Below are positions 17,337 to 26,697 of a stretch of 64,000 nt of DNA, piece after piece; the stretch's first letter is position 1; the number at the start of each line of letters is the position of its first letter. The notes under the pieces are model-generated. The model did no database searches. It saw nothing but the letters and a program-made list of their open reading frames with translations, and was not told where the DNA came from. The DNA comes from Sphaerisporangium cinnabarinum (GTDB lineage: Bacteria > Actinomycetota > Actinomycetes > Actinomycetales > Cellulomonadaceae), in NCBI GenBank assembly GCA_003052455.1, contig QAPD01000001.1:38428-102427 (forward strand), written 5' to 3'. Position numbers and translations under genes: made by a program.

Positions 17337-19330
17337 CAGTGCTTCTCCTCGTTCTCGTCGCCTGCCGCGTCAGCGGCCGGGGACCCGTCGTCGCCGTCCG
17401 CGGAGGCGGCGGCTCGCCGCTCGGCCGCGCGGCGCTCCGCGATGGTCATGCGCGGACCGTCCGACCGGCCCACGCCCGCGCCGACCGTCTCCCGCACGGG
17501 CGCCGCGCGCTCGGGCGTCGGGGCGTCCTGCACGGGCGCGTCCTCGATGACGGCGTCGCCGACCGCGGGGGCCGTCGACGTCGCGCCGACGACACGACCG
17601 CGACCTGCGTACCGCGGACCGCGCACACCAAGGCGCCGCGGGTCGAGCCCCGAGGCCGGGTGGCCGTTCGCGAAGAACTTGGTCCGGGCGAGGAGCTGCA
17701 TGAGCGGGTGCGTGAACAGGAACACCACGATGAGGTCGACCAGGGTGGTCAGGCCGAGCGTGAACGCGAAGCCGCGCACGCCGCCGACGGCCAGGTAGTA
17801 CAGCACCACCGCGGCGACAAAGTTCACCGCGTCCGAGGCGAGGATCGTGCGGCGGGCGCGCTGCCAGCCCTTCTCCACCGCGGAGTTCAGCGTCCGGCCG
17901 TCGCGCAGCTCGTCGCGGATGCGTTCGAAGTACACGATGAACGAGTCCGCGGTGATACCGATCGCGACGATGAGCCCCGCGACGCCGGCGAGCGACAGGC
18001 GGTACCCGATCGTCCACGAGAGCACCGAGATCACGCCGTACGACACGACGGCCGCGATGCCGAGCGACGCGACGGTGACCAGGCCGAGCACGCGGTACTG
18101 GAAGAGCGAGTAGATGACGACCAGCAGCAGGCCGATCGCGCCCGCGAGCAGACCCTTCTCGAGCTGCTCGGAGCCGAGCGTCGCCGAGATCTGCTCCTGA
18201 CTACGCACCTCGAACGTCAGCGGTAGCGAGCCGAAGTTGAGCTGGTTCGCGAGGGTCGCCGCGCTGTCGCGCGTGAAGCTGCCCGAGATCTCGGCCTTGC
18301 CGTCGGGGATCGCGACCTGCGAGACGGGCGCCGAGATGACGAGGCCGTCGAGGACCATCGCGAACTGGTTCTGCGGCGACGGGAGCGTCGTGAGACGCGT
18401 CGTGACGTCACGGAAGGCCTTGGTGCCCTCGGAGTCGAACTCGATGTTGACGACCCACTCGTTGGTGACGACGCCGTTCTGCCCGACGCGCAGGCCGGAG
18501 CTCGCGTTCGAGATGTCGGTGCCCTCGATCTCGACCGGGCCCAGGATGTACTTGGCCGTGCCGTCGTCGGCGCACGAGACGAACGCGCTGTCGGTCGGGC
18601 CGCTGTCGCCGCCCACGAGGTTCTCGGGGAGCGTGCAGTCGAGCGCGTCGAACTGCGCCTGCAGCTCCGGCGTGATCTGCGCGAGGTCGCTCGGGTTCTC
18701 CGGGCGGGTCGTCTCCGGCGCGTCCGTCGTGGCGCCGTCTGCCGGGGCGTCCGTCGCTGCGTCGGCCGCCGGGTCCGTGCCGTCCTCGGCCGCGGGGTCC
18801 GTCGCGCCGTCGGTGGCCGCGTCCGCGGACTCCGTCGCGTCCGGGGCGTCCTCGGCCGTGGCGTCCTCGCCCGCGGCCGGGTCGGTGGACTCGTCGGCGG
18901 GCGTCGCCGTCGGCATGCCGACGGAGAGCACGGGGCGGAAGCGCATCTGGGCCGAGGTGCTGACGAGGTCGATGGTCTCCTGGGACGGCTGCCCCGGGAT
19001 CCCGACGACGATGTTGTTACGACCCTGGCTCGTGATCTCGGCCTCGGAGACACCCTGCGCGTCGATGCGCTGGCGGATGACGTTGATCGCCTGGTTGATG
19101 TCCTCGGCCGTCGGCTGCGAGCCGTCGGTGGTGACGGGCTCCAGGATGATCTGCGTGCCACCCTCGAGATCGAGCGCGAGGCCCGGGGTGAGGCTCGCCC
19201 CGCCCGGGTTGTCCTCGGTCTTCGGGTCGAGCTTCGTGCCCGCGAAGAGGGACCCGAAGAGGACGACGATGAGGATTCCCAGGGTGACGAGGGTCCGTAC
19301 GGGCCTCGCTCGTGTGCTGCTGGTGGCCAA
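17336..19330 (-). CDS. secD: Protein translocase subunit SecD
   Basis: About 664 residues. An N-terminal membrane helix (TLVTLGILIVVLFGSLFAGT) is followed by the P1 domain with GLALDLEGGTQIILEP, then five C-terminal helices containing GITADSFIVYFERIRDEL. An unusual Asp/Thr/Ala-rich insertion of about 75 residues (ATDAPADGATTDAPETT and similar) sits inside the periplasmic region and looks disordered. The C-terminal tail after the last helix is also long and acidic. The start is uncertain: TTG at 19330 (used, ATSSTRARPVRT) or GTG at 19375, neither with a strong ribosome binding site. It partners SecF and YajC in export. Confidence 0.93.
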   Translation of the reverse strand: MATSSTRARPVRTLVTLGILIVVLFGSLFAGTKLDPKTEDNPGGASLTPGLALDLEGGTQIILEPVTTDGSQPTAEDINQAINVIRQRIDAQGVSEAEITSQGRNNIVVGIPGQPSQETIDLVSTSAQMRFRPVLSVGMPTATPADESTDPAAGEDATAEDAPDATESADAATDGATDPAAEDGTDPAADAATDAPADGATTDAPETTRPENPSDLAQITPELQAQFDALDCTLPENLVGGDSGPTDSAFVSCADDGTAKYILGPVEIEGTDISNASSGLRVGQNGVVTNEWVVNIEFDSEGTKAFRDVTTRLTTLPSPQNQFAMVLDGLVISAPVSQVAIPDGKAEISGSFTRDSAATLANQLNFGSLPLTFEVRSQEQISATLGSEQLEKGLLAGAIGLLLVVIYSLFQYRVLGLVTVASLGIAAVVSYGVISVLSWTIGYRLSLAGVAGLIVAIGITADSFIVYFERIRDELRDGRTLNSAVEKGWQRARRTILASDAVNFVAAVVLYYLAVGGVRGFAFTLGLTTLVDLIVVFLFTHPLMQLLARTKFFANGHPASGLDPRRLGVRGPRYAGRGRVVGATSTAPAVGDAVIEDAPVQDAPTPERAAPVRETVGAGVGRSDGPRMTIAERRAAERRAAASADGDDGSPAADAAGDENEEKH

Positions 19331-19411
19331 CTGTCCGTCTCTTCTCGTGCGTGTGCGGTGGGCCTCGCGGCCCACCGCGTCAGGCCGGTCGCGGCAGCGA
19401 CCGGCATAGGG

Positions 19412-19870
19412 TCACTTGATGTCGGTGCCGTCGTCCCGGCGTCCGCGGTCCTTCTCCGACCGGTCGTCGGTCAGACCGGAGAGGTCGTCGGGCACGACGA
19501 GGTCGTCGACGTCGCCCTTCGTGGTGGTCCCGGCGTCGGCGCCGGCGGTGCCGTACTCGGCCGCGTCCTCGGACGCGTCGTCCGCCGTCGTCTCCTCGGT
19601 CTCCTCGACCGGGGGCTCGACGAGCTTGGCGATCGCGGCGCGCAGCCACCGGGACTGGTTGCCCGGCGTCGACTCGATGGTGATGACGTCGGCCTCGTCG
19701 TCGACGTCGACGACCGTGCCGAACATGCCCGAGCCCGTCATCACCTCCTGCCCGGGGGCGAGGGTCGCCCGGAAGTTCTGGGCCTCGCGCTGCTGCTTGC
19801 GGGTGCGGCTGGTCATGAGGAACATCGCACCCGCCGCGAGGGCGAGGATGAGGATGAAGCTGATATCCAT
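19412..19870 (-). CDS. yajC: Preprotein translocase subunit YajC
   Basis: A 152-residue protein with one N-terminal membrane helix (ISFILILALAAGAMFLM), then the conserved YajC stretch TRKQQREAQNFRATLAPGQEVMTGSGMFGTVVDVDDE. The C-terminal 65 residues are acidic and Thr/Asp-rich, longer than in E. coli YajC (110 residues) but usual in actinobacteria. The ATG at 19870 starts directly before the helix. It is first in the yajC-secD-secF-apt run, with 81 bases to secD. It assists the SecDF complex at the membrane. Confidence 0.92.
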   Translation of the reverse strand: MDISFILILALAAGAMFLMTSRTRKQQREAQNFRATLAPGQEVMTGSGMFGTVVDVDDEADVITIESTPGNQSRWLRAAIAKLVEPPVEETEETTADDASEDAAEYGTAGADAGTTTKGDVDDLVVPDDLSGLTDDRSEKDRGRRDDGTDIK

Positions 19871-20059
19871 GACGGAGTCTCGTGTCCTGTTCTGTGCGGG
19901 ATCTGCGCGCAGTCTAGGCGTGCGCGCACGGTTCACCAACGAGCCGTCTCGCCGCGGAGTTCCGCCCGCTCGGGTCCCGACCATTCTAGGACCACCCGCG
20001 GAGAGCCTGTGACCGTCGTCACGGAGCGCTCCGGCGGGCCCGTGACCTCCGGCGTCGCC

Positions 20060-21136
20060 TCAGGCGTCGAAGAGCGTGCCGCCCTCGCGCGGCGGGGTGA
20101 GCCCGAGGTGCGCCCAGGCGGCCGGGGTCGCGACGCGGCCTCGCGGCGTCCGCCCGATCAGGCCCTCGCGCACGAGGTACGGCTCGGCGACGGTCTCGAC
20201 CGTCTCCGCCTCCTCGCCCACCGTCACCGCGAGCGTCGTCAGGCCCACGGGACCGCCGTTGAAGCGCGTGCACAGCGCGGTGAGCACCGCCCGGTCGAGC
20301 CGGTCCAGGCCGATCGGGTCCACCTCGTAGACCTCGAGCGCCGCGCGCGCGGCCGCGAGGTCCATCGTCCCGTCGCCCCGCACCTGCGCCCAGTCGCGCA
20401 CGCGCCGCAGCAGGCGGTTCGCGATGCGGGGCGTGCCGCGCGAGCGGCCCGCGATCTCACGGGCGGCCTCCGGGTCGAGCGCGACGCCGAGCAGGCCGGC
20501 CGAGCGCGTCAGCACGCGCTCGAGCTCGTCGCCCGAGTAGAAGTCCAGGTGCCCGGTGAAGCCGAACCGGTCGCGCAGCGGCGCGGGCAGGAGCCCTGCG
20601 CGCGTCGTCGCACCGACCGCCGTGAACGGCGGCAGCGAGAGCGGGATGGCGCTCGCCCCGGCCCCCTTGCCCACGACGACGTCGACGCGGAAGTCCTCCA
20701 TCGCCATGTAGAGGAGCTCCTCGGCCGGTCGCGCGAGCCGGTGGATCTCGTCGATGAACAGGACCTCGCCCTCCTCGAGCGAGGACAGCACCGCCGCGAG
20801 GTCGCCGGCGTGCTGGATCGCCGGACCGGACGTCACGCGGAGCGACGTGCCGAGCTCCGCGGCGATGATCATGGCGAGCGTCGTCTTGCCGAGCCCGGGC
20901 GGGCCCGACAGGAGCACGTGGTCGGGCGCGCTCCCCCGCGCGAGCGCCGCCTGGAGCACGAGCGACAGCTGGTCGCGCACGACGGCCTGGCCGACGAACT
21001 CCTCCAGCCGGCGCGGGCGCAGCGCGGCCTCGGCCGCGCGCTCGAGGTCGTCCGCGCCCGCCGCGACGATGCGCTCCGACGAGAACGTGCCGTCCCCGCC
21101 GAGGTCGTCGAGACCCACCTGGTCGAAGGTCGCCAT
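20060..21136 (-). CDS. ruvB: Holliday junction branch migration helicase RuvB
   Basis: A 358-residue AAA+ motor. Walker A is [11 protein letters not shown] (about 68-78), Walker [10 protein letters not shown], sensor 1 GATTRAG, and the arginine finger lies in APLRDRFGF. The C-terminal winged helix ends [19 protein letters not shown]. It drives branch migration with RuvA. The ATG at 21136 follows GAGGAG. Only two bases separate it from the ruvA stop, so the two are co-translated. A LexA-box-like site upstream of ruvA would place both under SOS control. Confidence 0.96.
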   Translation of the reverse strand: MATFDQVGLDDLGGDGTFSSERIVAAGADDLERAAEAALRPRRLEEFVGQAVVRDQLSLVLQAALARGSAPDHVLLSGPPGLGKTTLAMIIAAELGTSLRVTSGPAIQHAGDLAAVLSSLEEGEVLFIDEIHRLARPAEELLYMAMEDFRVDVVVGKGAGASAIPLSLPPFTAVGATTRAGLLPAPLRDRFGFTGHLDFYSGDELERVLTRSAGLLGVALDPEAAREIAGRSRGTPRIANRLLRRVRDWAQVRGDGTMDLAAARAALEVYEVDPIGLDRLDRAVLTALCTRFNGGPVGLTTLAVTVGEEAETVETVAEPYLVREGLIGRTPRGRVATPAAWAHLGLTPPREGGTLFDA

Positions 21137-21138
21137 CG

Positions 21139-21771
21139 TCAGCTCCTCGGCCCGCCGAGAACCCGCAGCGCGGCGCGCAGCGCACCCGCCACGTCGGGCG
21201 CCTCGACGACGTCGACGCCCGCCTCGGCGAGCACGGTGGACACCGCGTCGTCCGCGGCCTTGAGGTTCCAGCCGAGCCCGACGAGCGCCTCGACCACCTG
21301 GTCGCGGCGGTCGTCCGGACGCGCCGCCGCCGAGGCGGTCGACCGCGCCTCGGGGGCGTCGGAGCCCGTGGGCGGGCCGAGCTTGTCGCCGAGCTCGAGC
21401 GCGATGCGCTGCGCACCCTTGTTGCCGATGCCGGGGACGCGCACGAGCGCGGCGATGTCGGCACCCGCGACCGCACGGCGCAGGCCGTCTGGGGTGTGCA
21501 CGGCGAGCATCGCGAGCGCGAGGCGCGGACCGACGCCGCTCACGGTCTGGACGGTCTCGAAGACGGCGCGCTCGTCGTCGTCGGCGAAGCCGTAGAGGGT
21601 GAACGAGTCCTCGCGCACGACGAGGCTCGTCGCGAGGCGCGCCGCCTCCCCGACGCGCAGGGCGGCGAGCGTGGCGGGCGTGGCGTGGACGAGGTAGCCC
21701 ACTCCTCCGACCTCGAGCACGGCGCGGTCGAGCTGAACGCTCGCCACGACACCGCTCAGGGACGCGATCAC
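21139..21771 (-). CDS. ruvA: Holliday junction branch migration protein RuvA
   Basis: A 210-residue DNA-binding protein that holds the four-way junction and loads RuvB. The N-terminal OB fold begins [14 protein letters not shown]. Two helix-hairpin-helix motifs are seen around [13 protein letters not shown] and [16 protein letters not shown], and the C-terminal RuvB-contacting domain is [22 protein letters not shown] at 21771 was chosen because GGAG precedes it and it matches the conserved N-terminus. ruvC lies 185 bases upstream, with the LexA-box-like site between them, suggesting a promoter for ruvAB separate from ruvC. Confidence 0.96.
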   Translation of the reverse strand: MIASLSGVVASVQLDRAVLEVGGVGYLVHATPATLAALRVGEAARLATSLVVREDSFTLYGFADDDERAVFETVQTVSGVGPRLALAMLAVHTPDGLRRAVAGADIAALVRVPGIGNKGAQRIALELGDKLGPPTGSDAPEARSTASAAARPDDRRDQVVEALVGLGWNLKAADDAVSTVLAEAGVDVVEAPDVAGALRAALRVLGGPRS

Positions 21772-21860
21772 GCAGGCTCCTCTCCCGGCCGGCACCGCCG
21801 ACCTGGTCCGATGGTCCGCCGGCCCGAGGACCGCCGTCGGGCCGCGCGCCGAGGGGCGCG

Positions 21861-21876
21861 TCGAACACCCGTACGA
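21861..21876. promoter_or_regulatory. LexA operator (near-consensus SOS box) upstream of ruvAB
   Basis: TCGAAC-ACCC-GTACGA matches the consensus TCGAAC-N4-GTTCGA at 11 of 12 arm positions. It lies 90 bases upstream of the ruvA start on the minus strand, between ruvC and ruvA. ruvA, ruvB and ruvC are classic SOS genes in several bacteria. Confidence 0.7.
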
Positions 21877-21956
21877 CCGCGGTCACTCTAGCAAGGGCCG
21901 CCCACCCGCCGACCGACCGACACGGACCACCGGCGCGACCACCGCCACGGCCGCCT

Positions 21957-22526
21957 CTAGCGCGGCGCGCGGCGTCCCTTCGCCGCGTGCTCCGCGGCCG
22001 CCCAGGCGCGCTGCGCGGGCGTCAGCTCGTGCCGCTCGCCACCTTGCAGGGCGCCCGCCGGGCGCCACAGGTGGCAGATCGCGAGCGCGAGCGCGTCCGC
22101 CGCGTCCGCGGGCTTCGGCGGCTCCGCCAGGCCGAGGATGCTCGCGACCATGCGCTGGACCTGCTCCTTGCCGGCGCGTCCGCTCCCCGTGACCGCGGCC
22201 TTGACCTCCGACGGCGTGTGCAGCGCGACGGGGACGCCCCGCTTCGCCGCCCCGACCATCGCGATCCCCGCGGCCTGCGCGGTGCCCATGACCGTCCCGA
22301 CGTTGTGCTGCGCGAACACGCGCTCGACCGCGACGACGTCGGGCACGTGCTCGTCGAGCCATGCGTCGAGCCGCTCCGCGACCCGCAGCAGCCGCAGGTC
22401 CACGCTCAGCTCCGGGTCCGTCCGGATCACCCCGACGGCGACGAGCTCGGCCCGCCGCCCCCGCGCGGAGTCCACCACCCCGACACCGCACCGGGTCAGC
22501 CCAGGATCCACTCCGAGAACGCGCAC
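21957..22526 (-). CDS. ruvC: Crossover junction endodeoxyribonuclease RuvC
   Basis: A 189-residue Holliday junction resolvase. The acidic catalytic residues are seen in [12 protein letters not shown] (first Asp), [12 protein letters not shown] (Glu) and [14 protein letters not shown] (the C-terminal Asp pair). The GTG at 22526 was chosen because GGGAGGG lies just upstream and the next residues (VRVLGVDPG) are the canonical start. It cuts junctions moved by RuvAB. It stands first in the ruvCAB block, downstream of yebC and separated from it by a large inverted repeat. Confidence 0.95.
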   Translation of the reverse strand: MRVLGVDPGLTRCGVGVVDSARGRRAELVAVGVIRTDPELSVDLRLLRVAERLDAWLDEHVPDVVAVERVFAQHNVGTVMGTAQAAGIAMVGAAKRGVPVALHTPSEVKAAVTGSGRAGKEQVQRMVASILGLAEPPKPADAADALALAICHLWRPAGALQGGERHELTPAQRAWAAAEHAAKGRRAPR

Positions 22527-22599
22527 GCCAGTACCCTCCCACGACCCGACCACGGAAGCCGTCCGCCTCGCGGGCCGCAGACCATGGCGAGCCGACACC

Positions 22600-22702
22600 G
22601 GCGGGGCGGGTGAGGTGCGCGCGGTCGTGGCGGGCCTGGCGGGAGCGGCGCGAGGAACGAGCGCCGCGGATGGTAGACCGCGCGCACCTCACCCGCCCCG
22701 CC
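22600..22702. repeat. 27-base perfect inverted repeat with nested stem between yebC and ruvC
   Basis: Bases 22600-22626 and 22676-22702 are perfect reverse complements over 27 bases. The 49-base interior contains a second stem, GCGGCGC (22645-22651) with GCGCCGC (22661-22667). Flanking genes yebC and ruvC are both on the minus strand, with ruvC downstream, so this lies between the yebC stop (22749) and the ruvC start (22526). It could be a strong terminator after yebC, a structured leader of ruvC, or a mobile hairpin element. The 222-base intergenic stretch holds nothing else I can identify. Confidence 0.8.
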
Positions 22703-22748
22703 ACCCAGGGGGACCACGCCGTCGGTCTCGGCGACCGAGCCGACGGGA

Positions 22749-23510
22749 TCAGTCGTCGTTCTCGAGCTCCGCCATGACCTCGTCCGACGCGTCGAAGTTG
22801 GCGTAGACGTTCTGCACGTCGTCGCTGTCCTCGAGCGCGTCGATGAGGCGCAGGATCTTGCGCGCGCCCTCGGCGTCGACCTCGACCTCCATGGACGGGT
22901 GCCAGATCGAGTCGGCGGAGTCGTACTCGATCCCCGCCTCCTGGATGGCGCTGCGCACGGCGACGAGGTCGCTCGCCTCGGACAGCACCTCGATGACCTC
23001 GCCGGAGTCGGTGACCTCCTCGGCCCCCGCCTCGAGCGCGGCGAGCATGACGTCGTCCTCGGTCACGCCGTCCGCCTTCGGCACGACGACGAGGCCCTTG
23101 CGCGAGAAGAGGTAGGACACGGAGCCCGGGTCGGCGAGGTTGCCGCCGTTGCGGCTGAACGCGAGGCGGACCTCGGAGGCCGCGCGGTTCTTGTTGTCGG
23201 TGAGGCACTCGACCAGGACGGCGATGCCGTTCGGGCCGTAGCCCTCGTACATGATCGTCTGGTAGTCGACGGCGTCGGCGCCCGTGCCCGACCCGCGCTT
23301 GACGGCGCGGTCGATGTTGTCGTTGGGGACCGACGACTTCTTCGCCTTCTGGATGGCGTCGAACAGCGTCGGGTTGCCCGCGGGGTCACCGCCGCCCGTG
23401 CGCGCCGCGACCTCGATGTTCTTGATGAGCTTCGCGAAGAGCTTGCCGCGCTTGGCGTCGATGGCCGCCTTCTTGTGCTTGGTCGTGGCCCACTTGGAGT
23501 GCCCTGACAT
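22749..23510 (-). CDS. yebC: YebC/PmpR-family transcription/translation regulator
   Basis: A 253-residue protein, full length for the family. The N-terminus [31 protein letters not shown] is the family hallmark, followed by [28 protein letters not shown] and the acidic C-terminal domain. Members act as DNA-binding regulators, and some assist ribosomes at proline stretches. The ATG at 23510 lies 6 bases after the pdxT stop, so the two are likely co-transcribed. The pdxT-yebC-ruvC order is the same as in M. tuberculosis. Confidence 0.94.
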   Translation of the reverse strand: MSGHSKWATTKHKKAAIDAKRGKLFAKLIKNIEVAARTGGGDPAGNPTLFDAIQKAKKSSVPNDNIDRAVKRGSGTGADAVDYQTIMYEGYGPNGIAVLVECLTDNKNRAASEVRLAFSRNGGNLADPGSVSYLFSRKGLVVVPKADGVTEDDVMLAALEAGAEEVTDSGEVIEVLSEASDLVAVRSAIQEAGIEYDSADSIWHPSMEVEVDAEGARKILRLIDALEDSDDVQNVYANFDASDEVMAELENDD

Positions 23511-23516
23511 GCGTTC

Positions 23517-24179
23517 CTACCCCTTCGCGATTCTGACGAACAGCTCGTGCACGCGCGCGTCCCCGGAGATCTCCGGGTGGAACGAGGTGGCGAGCAGCGA
23601 TCCCTGCTGGACTGCGACGATCCTACCGGCGGCGGCCGCGGGGATGCCGGGTGCGCCGTGCTCGGGGATCCGCGCGAGCACCTCGACCCCGGGGCCGGCC
23701 TCCTCGACCCAGGGCGCACGGATGAACACGGCGTGCACCGCGTCCCCGTCCCGGCCCGGTCTCGGTGCGCCGTCGCGCCCGTCGTCCGACGGCGCGAGAC
23801 CCGGGAACGCGAGGTCGGTCTCGAACGAGTCGACCTGGCGACCGAACGCGTTGCGCCGGACCGTCACGTCGAGACCGCCGATGGTGCGCTGGTCGGCCGT
23901 CCCGCCGAGGATGCGGTCGGCGAGCAGGATCATGCCGGCGCACGAGCCGTAGACGGGCAGGCCCTCGGCGATGCGCGCGCGCAGCGGCTCGTCGAGCTCG
24001 AAGATCCGGAGGAGCTTGTCGATGGTCGTCGACTCGCCGCCCGGGAGGACGAGCCCGTCGACCGCGGCGAGCTCCTCGGGGCGCCGGACGCCCACCGTGC
24101 GGGCGCCCGCGGCCTCGAGCGCCGCGCGGTGCTCGCGCACGTCGCCCTGGAGGGCCAGGACACCGATCGTGATCGTCAC
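23517..24179 (-). CDS. pdxT: Pyridoxal 5'-phosphate synthase glutaminase subunit PdxT
   Basis: A 220-residue class I glutaminase that feeds ammonia to PdxS. The triad is visible: Cys in [11 protein letters not shown], and His and Glu in [20 protein letters not shown] and [12 protein letters not shown] are family signatures. The region around residues 130-150 carries a short Gly/Asp-rich insertion ([16 protein letters not shown]). GTG at 24179 starts the conserved [12 protein letters not shown]. It is preceded by TATCAT 8 bases away rather than a ribosome binding site, so a leaderless transcript is likely. A Nudix gene and a small divergent membrane gene separate it from pdxS. Confidence 0.94.
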   Translation of the reverse strand: MTITIGVLALQGDVREHRAALEAAGARTVGVRRPEELAAVDGLVLPGGESTTIDKLLRIFELDEPLRARIAEGLPVYGSCAGMILLADRILGGTADQRTIGGLDVTVRRNAFGRQVDSFETDLAFPGLAPSDDGRDGAPRPGRDGDAVHAVFIRAPWVEEAGPGVEVLARIPEHGAPGIPAAAAGRIVAVQQGSLLATSFHPEISGDARVHELFVRIAKG

Positions 24180-24187
24180 GAAGGGGA

Positions 24188-24193
24188 ATGATA
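24188..24193 (-). promoter_or_regulatory. -10 hexamer TATCAT before pdxT
   Basis: TATCAT ends 8 bases before the GTG of pdxT. The 8 bases (TCCCCTTC) contain no Shine-Dalgarno sequence. Confidence 0.55.
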
Positions 24194-24251
24194 CGTCGGC
24201 GGTCCTCTCCGCCGGTCCGCGCGGTGGGCCTCCGGCCACGACCACGGTTGC

Positions 24252-24257
24252 TAGCCT
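24252..24257 (+). promoter_or_regulatory. -10 hexamer TAGCCT, leaderless start of the gene at 24265
   Basis: TAGCCT, then 7 bases, then GTG at 24265. It is divergent from the pdxT promoter 60 bases away. Confidence 0.55.
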
Positions 24258-24264
24258 CGCCGTC

Positions 24265-24936
24265 GTGACGTACCCGCCCGCCCCCGGTCAGCCCTACCCC
24301 GCGCCCGGTCGGACGCCGTACCCCGGGACCGCGCCCCGGCCCCCGCGCAGCACGCGCGGCGCGACGACGATGATCGTCGTCGGCGCCGTCGTGCTCGTGC
24401 TCGCGCTCGTGGCGGGGGTCCTCGGCGTGACGACGTTCGTCCGGGCGCTGCCGACCGGCGTGATCGACGGCGCGGGCCGGCCCGGGTCGGCCGCGCTCGC
24501 GTCGGGCGACGTGCCGGGCGAGGCGGAGCTCGCGGCGACGGGCGGCCAGCCGTACAGCGTCTGGGCGGTGGGCCGCGCGGGGTCCTCGGACAGCGCGCTC
24601 CTCGACGTCGAGGACGTGACCGTGACCTGCGCCGACGGCGACCTCACGGTGAGCGCCCCGTCGGTGTCCGGCAGCTCCGGCCTGGGCTCCTCCCAGGCGA
24701 CGACGGTGGCCGAGGTCACACCGCCCACGTCCGGGCCGTGCACGGTGTCCGTCGCGCAGGGCGCGGCGCCCGCGGGCACGACGTTCGTCGTCACCGAGGG
24801 CTGGCGGTTCGGCACGTTCTTCGCGACGCTCGGCGGCACGATCGTGCTGTGGTTCGTCGCGATCGGCGGCGGGCTGCTGGGCGCGGGCCTGCTGGTCGGC
24901 GGGATCGTGTGGCGGGTGGTCGCCCGCCGGGCGTAG
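24265..24936 (+). CDS. Hypothetical membrane protein with two helices
   Basis: A 223-residue protein I do not recognise. Residues 1-32 are Pro-rich ([18 protein letters not shown]), followed by a membrane helix at about 37-57 ([20 protein letters not shown]). The extracellular part of some 130 residues contains two cysteines (VTCADGD and GPCTVSV) that could form a disulfide. A second helix lies near the C-terminus ([24 protein letters not shown]). Start GTG at 24265 fits a leaderless promoter. It interrupts the pdxS-Nudix-pdxT run on the opposite strand and converges with the Nudix gene with a 6-base gap. Confidence 0.7.
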   Translation: MTYPPAPGQPYPAPGRTPYPGTAPRPPRSTRGATTMIVVGAVVLVLALVAGVLGVTTFVRALPTGVIDGAGRPGSAALASGDVPGEAELAATGGQPYSVWAVGRAGSSDSALLDVEDVTVTCADGDLTVSAPSVSGSSGLGSSQATTVAEVTPPTSGPCTVSVAQGAAPAGTTFVVTEGWRFGTFFATLGGTIVLWFVAIGGGLLGAGLLVGGIVWRVVARRA

Positions 24937-24942
24937 CGCCGG

Positions 24943-25506
24943 TCAGTCCGCGCGCGCCGTGCCGAGGTGCCGCGTCACGCCGTCCCACCCGCGCAGCAGC
25001 GGCGCGACGAGGTCGGGCAGGCTCTCGGGGAAGACCTCGATCCGGACACCGCGCAGGTCGTCGAGCGCCCACCAGCGCATCTCGTCGACGACGTCGAGCT
25101 CGACGTCCGTCCACCCGTCGCGGCTCAGCCCGCCGTCACCGTCCGCCCCGGCGACGCGCGCGAGGAACAGCACCTCGTCCTGGCGGCAGTGCTGCCGGTA
25201 GAAGTCGAAGATCGCGCTGCGCGTGTACACCGGGCCGACGAGCGCGCCCGGGTCGAGGCGCAGGCCCGTCTCCTCGTGGACCTCGCGCAGCGCGGCGTCG
25301 ACGTCGCTCTCGCCCGGGTCGACTCCCCCGCCGATGGTGAACCACCACGAGCGCTCGGGCTGGTCGACGTCGTGCCCGCGCGCCAGGAGGATGCGGTCGG
25401 CGTCGTCGAGCAGCAGCACGCGCGCGCCGCGGCGGAAGTACAGGCCGTCGTCCCCGAGCACCCAGTCGGGTCCCAGGGACGACGGCGCTCCGGCGGCCTC
25501 GGCCAC
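24943..25506 (-). CDS. Nudix hydrolase
   Basis: A 187-residue Nudix enzyme. The Nudix box is GGGVDPGESDVDAALREV followed by HEETGL (about residues 58-81), with all metal-binding glutamates of REVHEE present. Members hydrolyse nucleoside diphosphates linked to another moiety; the substrate cannot be read from sequence. In M. tuberculosis the region between pimA and pdxS also holds a Nudix gene (Rv2609c), but here the gene lies on the other side of pdxS. The start MAEAAGAPSS at 25506 lacks a strong ribosome binding site. A hairpin between it and pdxS suggests its own promoter. Confidence 0.85.
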   Translation of the reverse strand: MAEAAGAPSSLGPDWVLGDDGLYFRRGARVLLLDDADRILLARGHDVDQPERSWWFTIGGGVDPGESDVDAALREVHEETGLRLDPGALVGPVYTRSAIFDFYRQHCRQDEVLFLARVAGADGDGGLSRDGWTDVELDVVDEMRWWALDDLRGVRIEVFPESLPDLVAPLLRGWDGVTRHLGTARAD

Positions 25507-25513
25507 GACGGCT

Positions 25514-25548
25514 CAGCCCTCCGTCGTCGGCACGACGACGGAGGGCTG
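25514..25548 (-). terminator. Strong terminator hairpin after pdxS
   Basis: CAGCCCTCCGTCGTC (25514-25528) and GACGACGGAGGGCTG (25534-25548) form a perfect 15-base-pair stem with a 5-base loop. It begins 18 bases downstream of the pdxS stop and 8 bases before the Nudix start. Confidence 0.8.
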
Positions 25549-25565
25549 CGACGCGCGGGGGTCCG

Positions 25566-26516
25566 TCACCAGCCGCGCTCGGCCAGGCGGTGCGGGACGG
25601 GGATGTCGTCGACGTTGATGCCGACCATCGCCTCGCCGAGCCCGCGCGAGACCTTGGCGATCACGTCGGGGTCGTCGTAGAACGTCGTGGCCTTGACGAT
25701 GGCGGCCGCGCGCTGGGCGGGGTTGCCGGACTTGAAGATGCCCGAGCCCACGAACACGCCCTCGGCGCCGAGCTGCATCATCATCGCGGCGTCGGCCGGG
25801 GTCGCGATCCCGCCGGCGGTGAACATGACGACCGGGAGCTTGCCGGTCGCGGCGATCTCCTTGACGAGCTCGTACGGCGCCTGGAGCTCCTTCGCGGCGA
25901 CGAACAGCTCGTCCTCGGGGAGCGACGTGAGGCGGCGGATCTCCCCGCGGATGGTGCGCATGTGCGTGGTCGCGTTGGAGACGTCGCCCGTGCCGGCCTC
26001 GCCCTTGGAGCGGATCATCGCGGCGCCCTCGGTGATGCGGCGCAGCGCCTCGCCGAGGTTGGTCGCCCCGCACACGAACGGGACGGTGAACTGCCACTTG
26101 TCGATGTGGTTGGCGTAGTCCGCGGGCGTGAGGACCTCGGACTCGTCGACGTAGTCCACGCCGAGCGACTGGAGCACCTGCGCCTCGACGAAGTGGCCGA
26201 TGCGCGCCTTGGCCATCACGGGGATGGAGACGGCCTCGATGATCCCGTCGATCATGTCCGGGTCGGACATGCGCGAGACGCCGCCCTGGGCACGGATGTC
26301 GGCGGGCACGCGCTCGAGGGCCATGACCGCGACCGCCCCGGCGTCCTCGGCGATCTTCGCCTGCTCGGGCGTGACGACGTCCATGATGACGCCGCCCTTG
26401 AGCATCTCCGCCATCCCCCGCTTGACCTTCGCGGTGCCGACCGCGCCGGCACCCTCCGTGGTCGCGGCGCCCGGGGCGCTCTCGGCAGGGACGTTCTGGT
26501 CGGCCACGTTGGTCAC
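25566..26516 (-). CDS. pdxS: Pyridoxal 5'-phosphate synthase lyase subunit PdxS
   Basis: A 316-residue (beta/alpha)8 enzyme building PLP from ribose 5-phosphate, glyceraldehyde 3-phosphate and ammonia from PdxT. Catalytic lysines are in [13 protein letters not shown] and in [44 protein letters not shown] is the conserved N-terminal part. About 25 residues at the N-terminus are a low-complexity extension. The GTG at 26516 follows GTGAGG. Upstream lies a 180-base leader with a TAGGAT -10 element and a hairpin. Confidence 0.96.
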   Translation of the reverse strand: MTNVADQNVPAESAPGAATTEGAGAVGTAKVKRGMAEMLKGGVIMDVVTPEQAKIAEDAGAVAVMALERVPADIRAQGGVSRMSDPDMIDGIIEAVSIPVMAKARIGHFVEAQVLQSLGVDYVDESEVLTPADYANHIDKWQFTVPFVCGATNLGEALRRITEGAAMIRSKGEAGTGDVSNATTHMRTIRGEIRRLTSLPEDELFVAAKELQAPYELVKEIAATGKLPVVMFTAGGIATPADAAMMMQLGAEGVFVGSGIFKSGNPAQRAAAIVKATTFYDDPDVIAKVSRGLGEAMVGINVDDIPVPHRLAERGW

Positions 26517-26568
26517 CGGTACCTCACACCTTCAGGTCAGGGGAACGTCGCGCGCTCGCGCGCGGACG

Positions 26569-26588
26569 CCGTCGAACAGGCTCGACGG
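26569..26588 (-). promoter_or_regulatory. Hairpin in the pdxS leader, downstream of a TAGGAT -10
   Basis: CCGTCGA and TCGACGG (26569-26575, 26582-26588) form a perfect 7-base-pair stem with a 6-base loop, 53 bases upstream of the pdxS start. A TAGGAT on the minus strand near 26613-26618 would start transcription just upstream of it. It does not match the LexA consensus. Function unknown; it may be a leader element. Confidence 0.4.
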
Positions 26589-26697
26589 CACATGCTCCCA
26601 CGCGCTCCCCATCCTATCGCCGGGGCGTCCACGGCCCCGGCGCCCGGACCGGCCGGGAGGGGGCCGCCGGACCCGGTACCGCCCGCGAGACGGACCC

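Noticed and set aside
26569..26588. LexA box in the pdxS leader
   Set aside because: The palindrome CCGTCGA...TCGACGG contains TCGAAC but lacks the GTTCGA arm at the right spacing.
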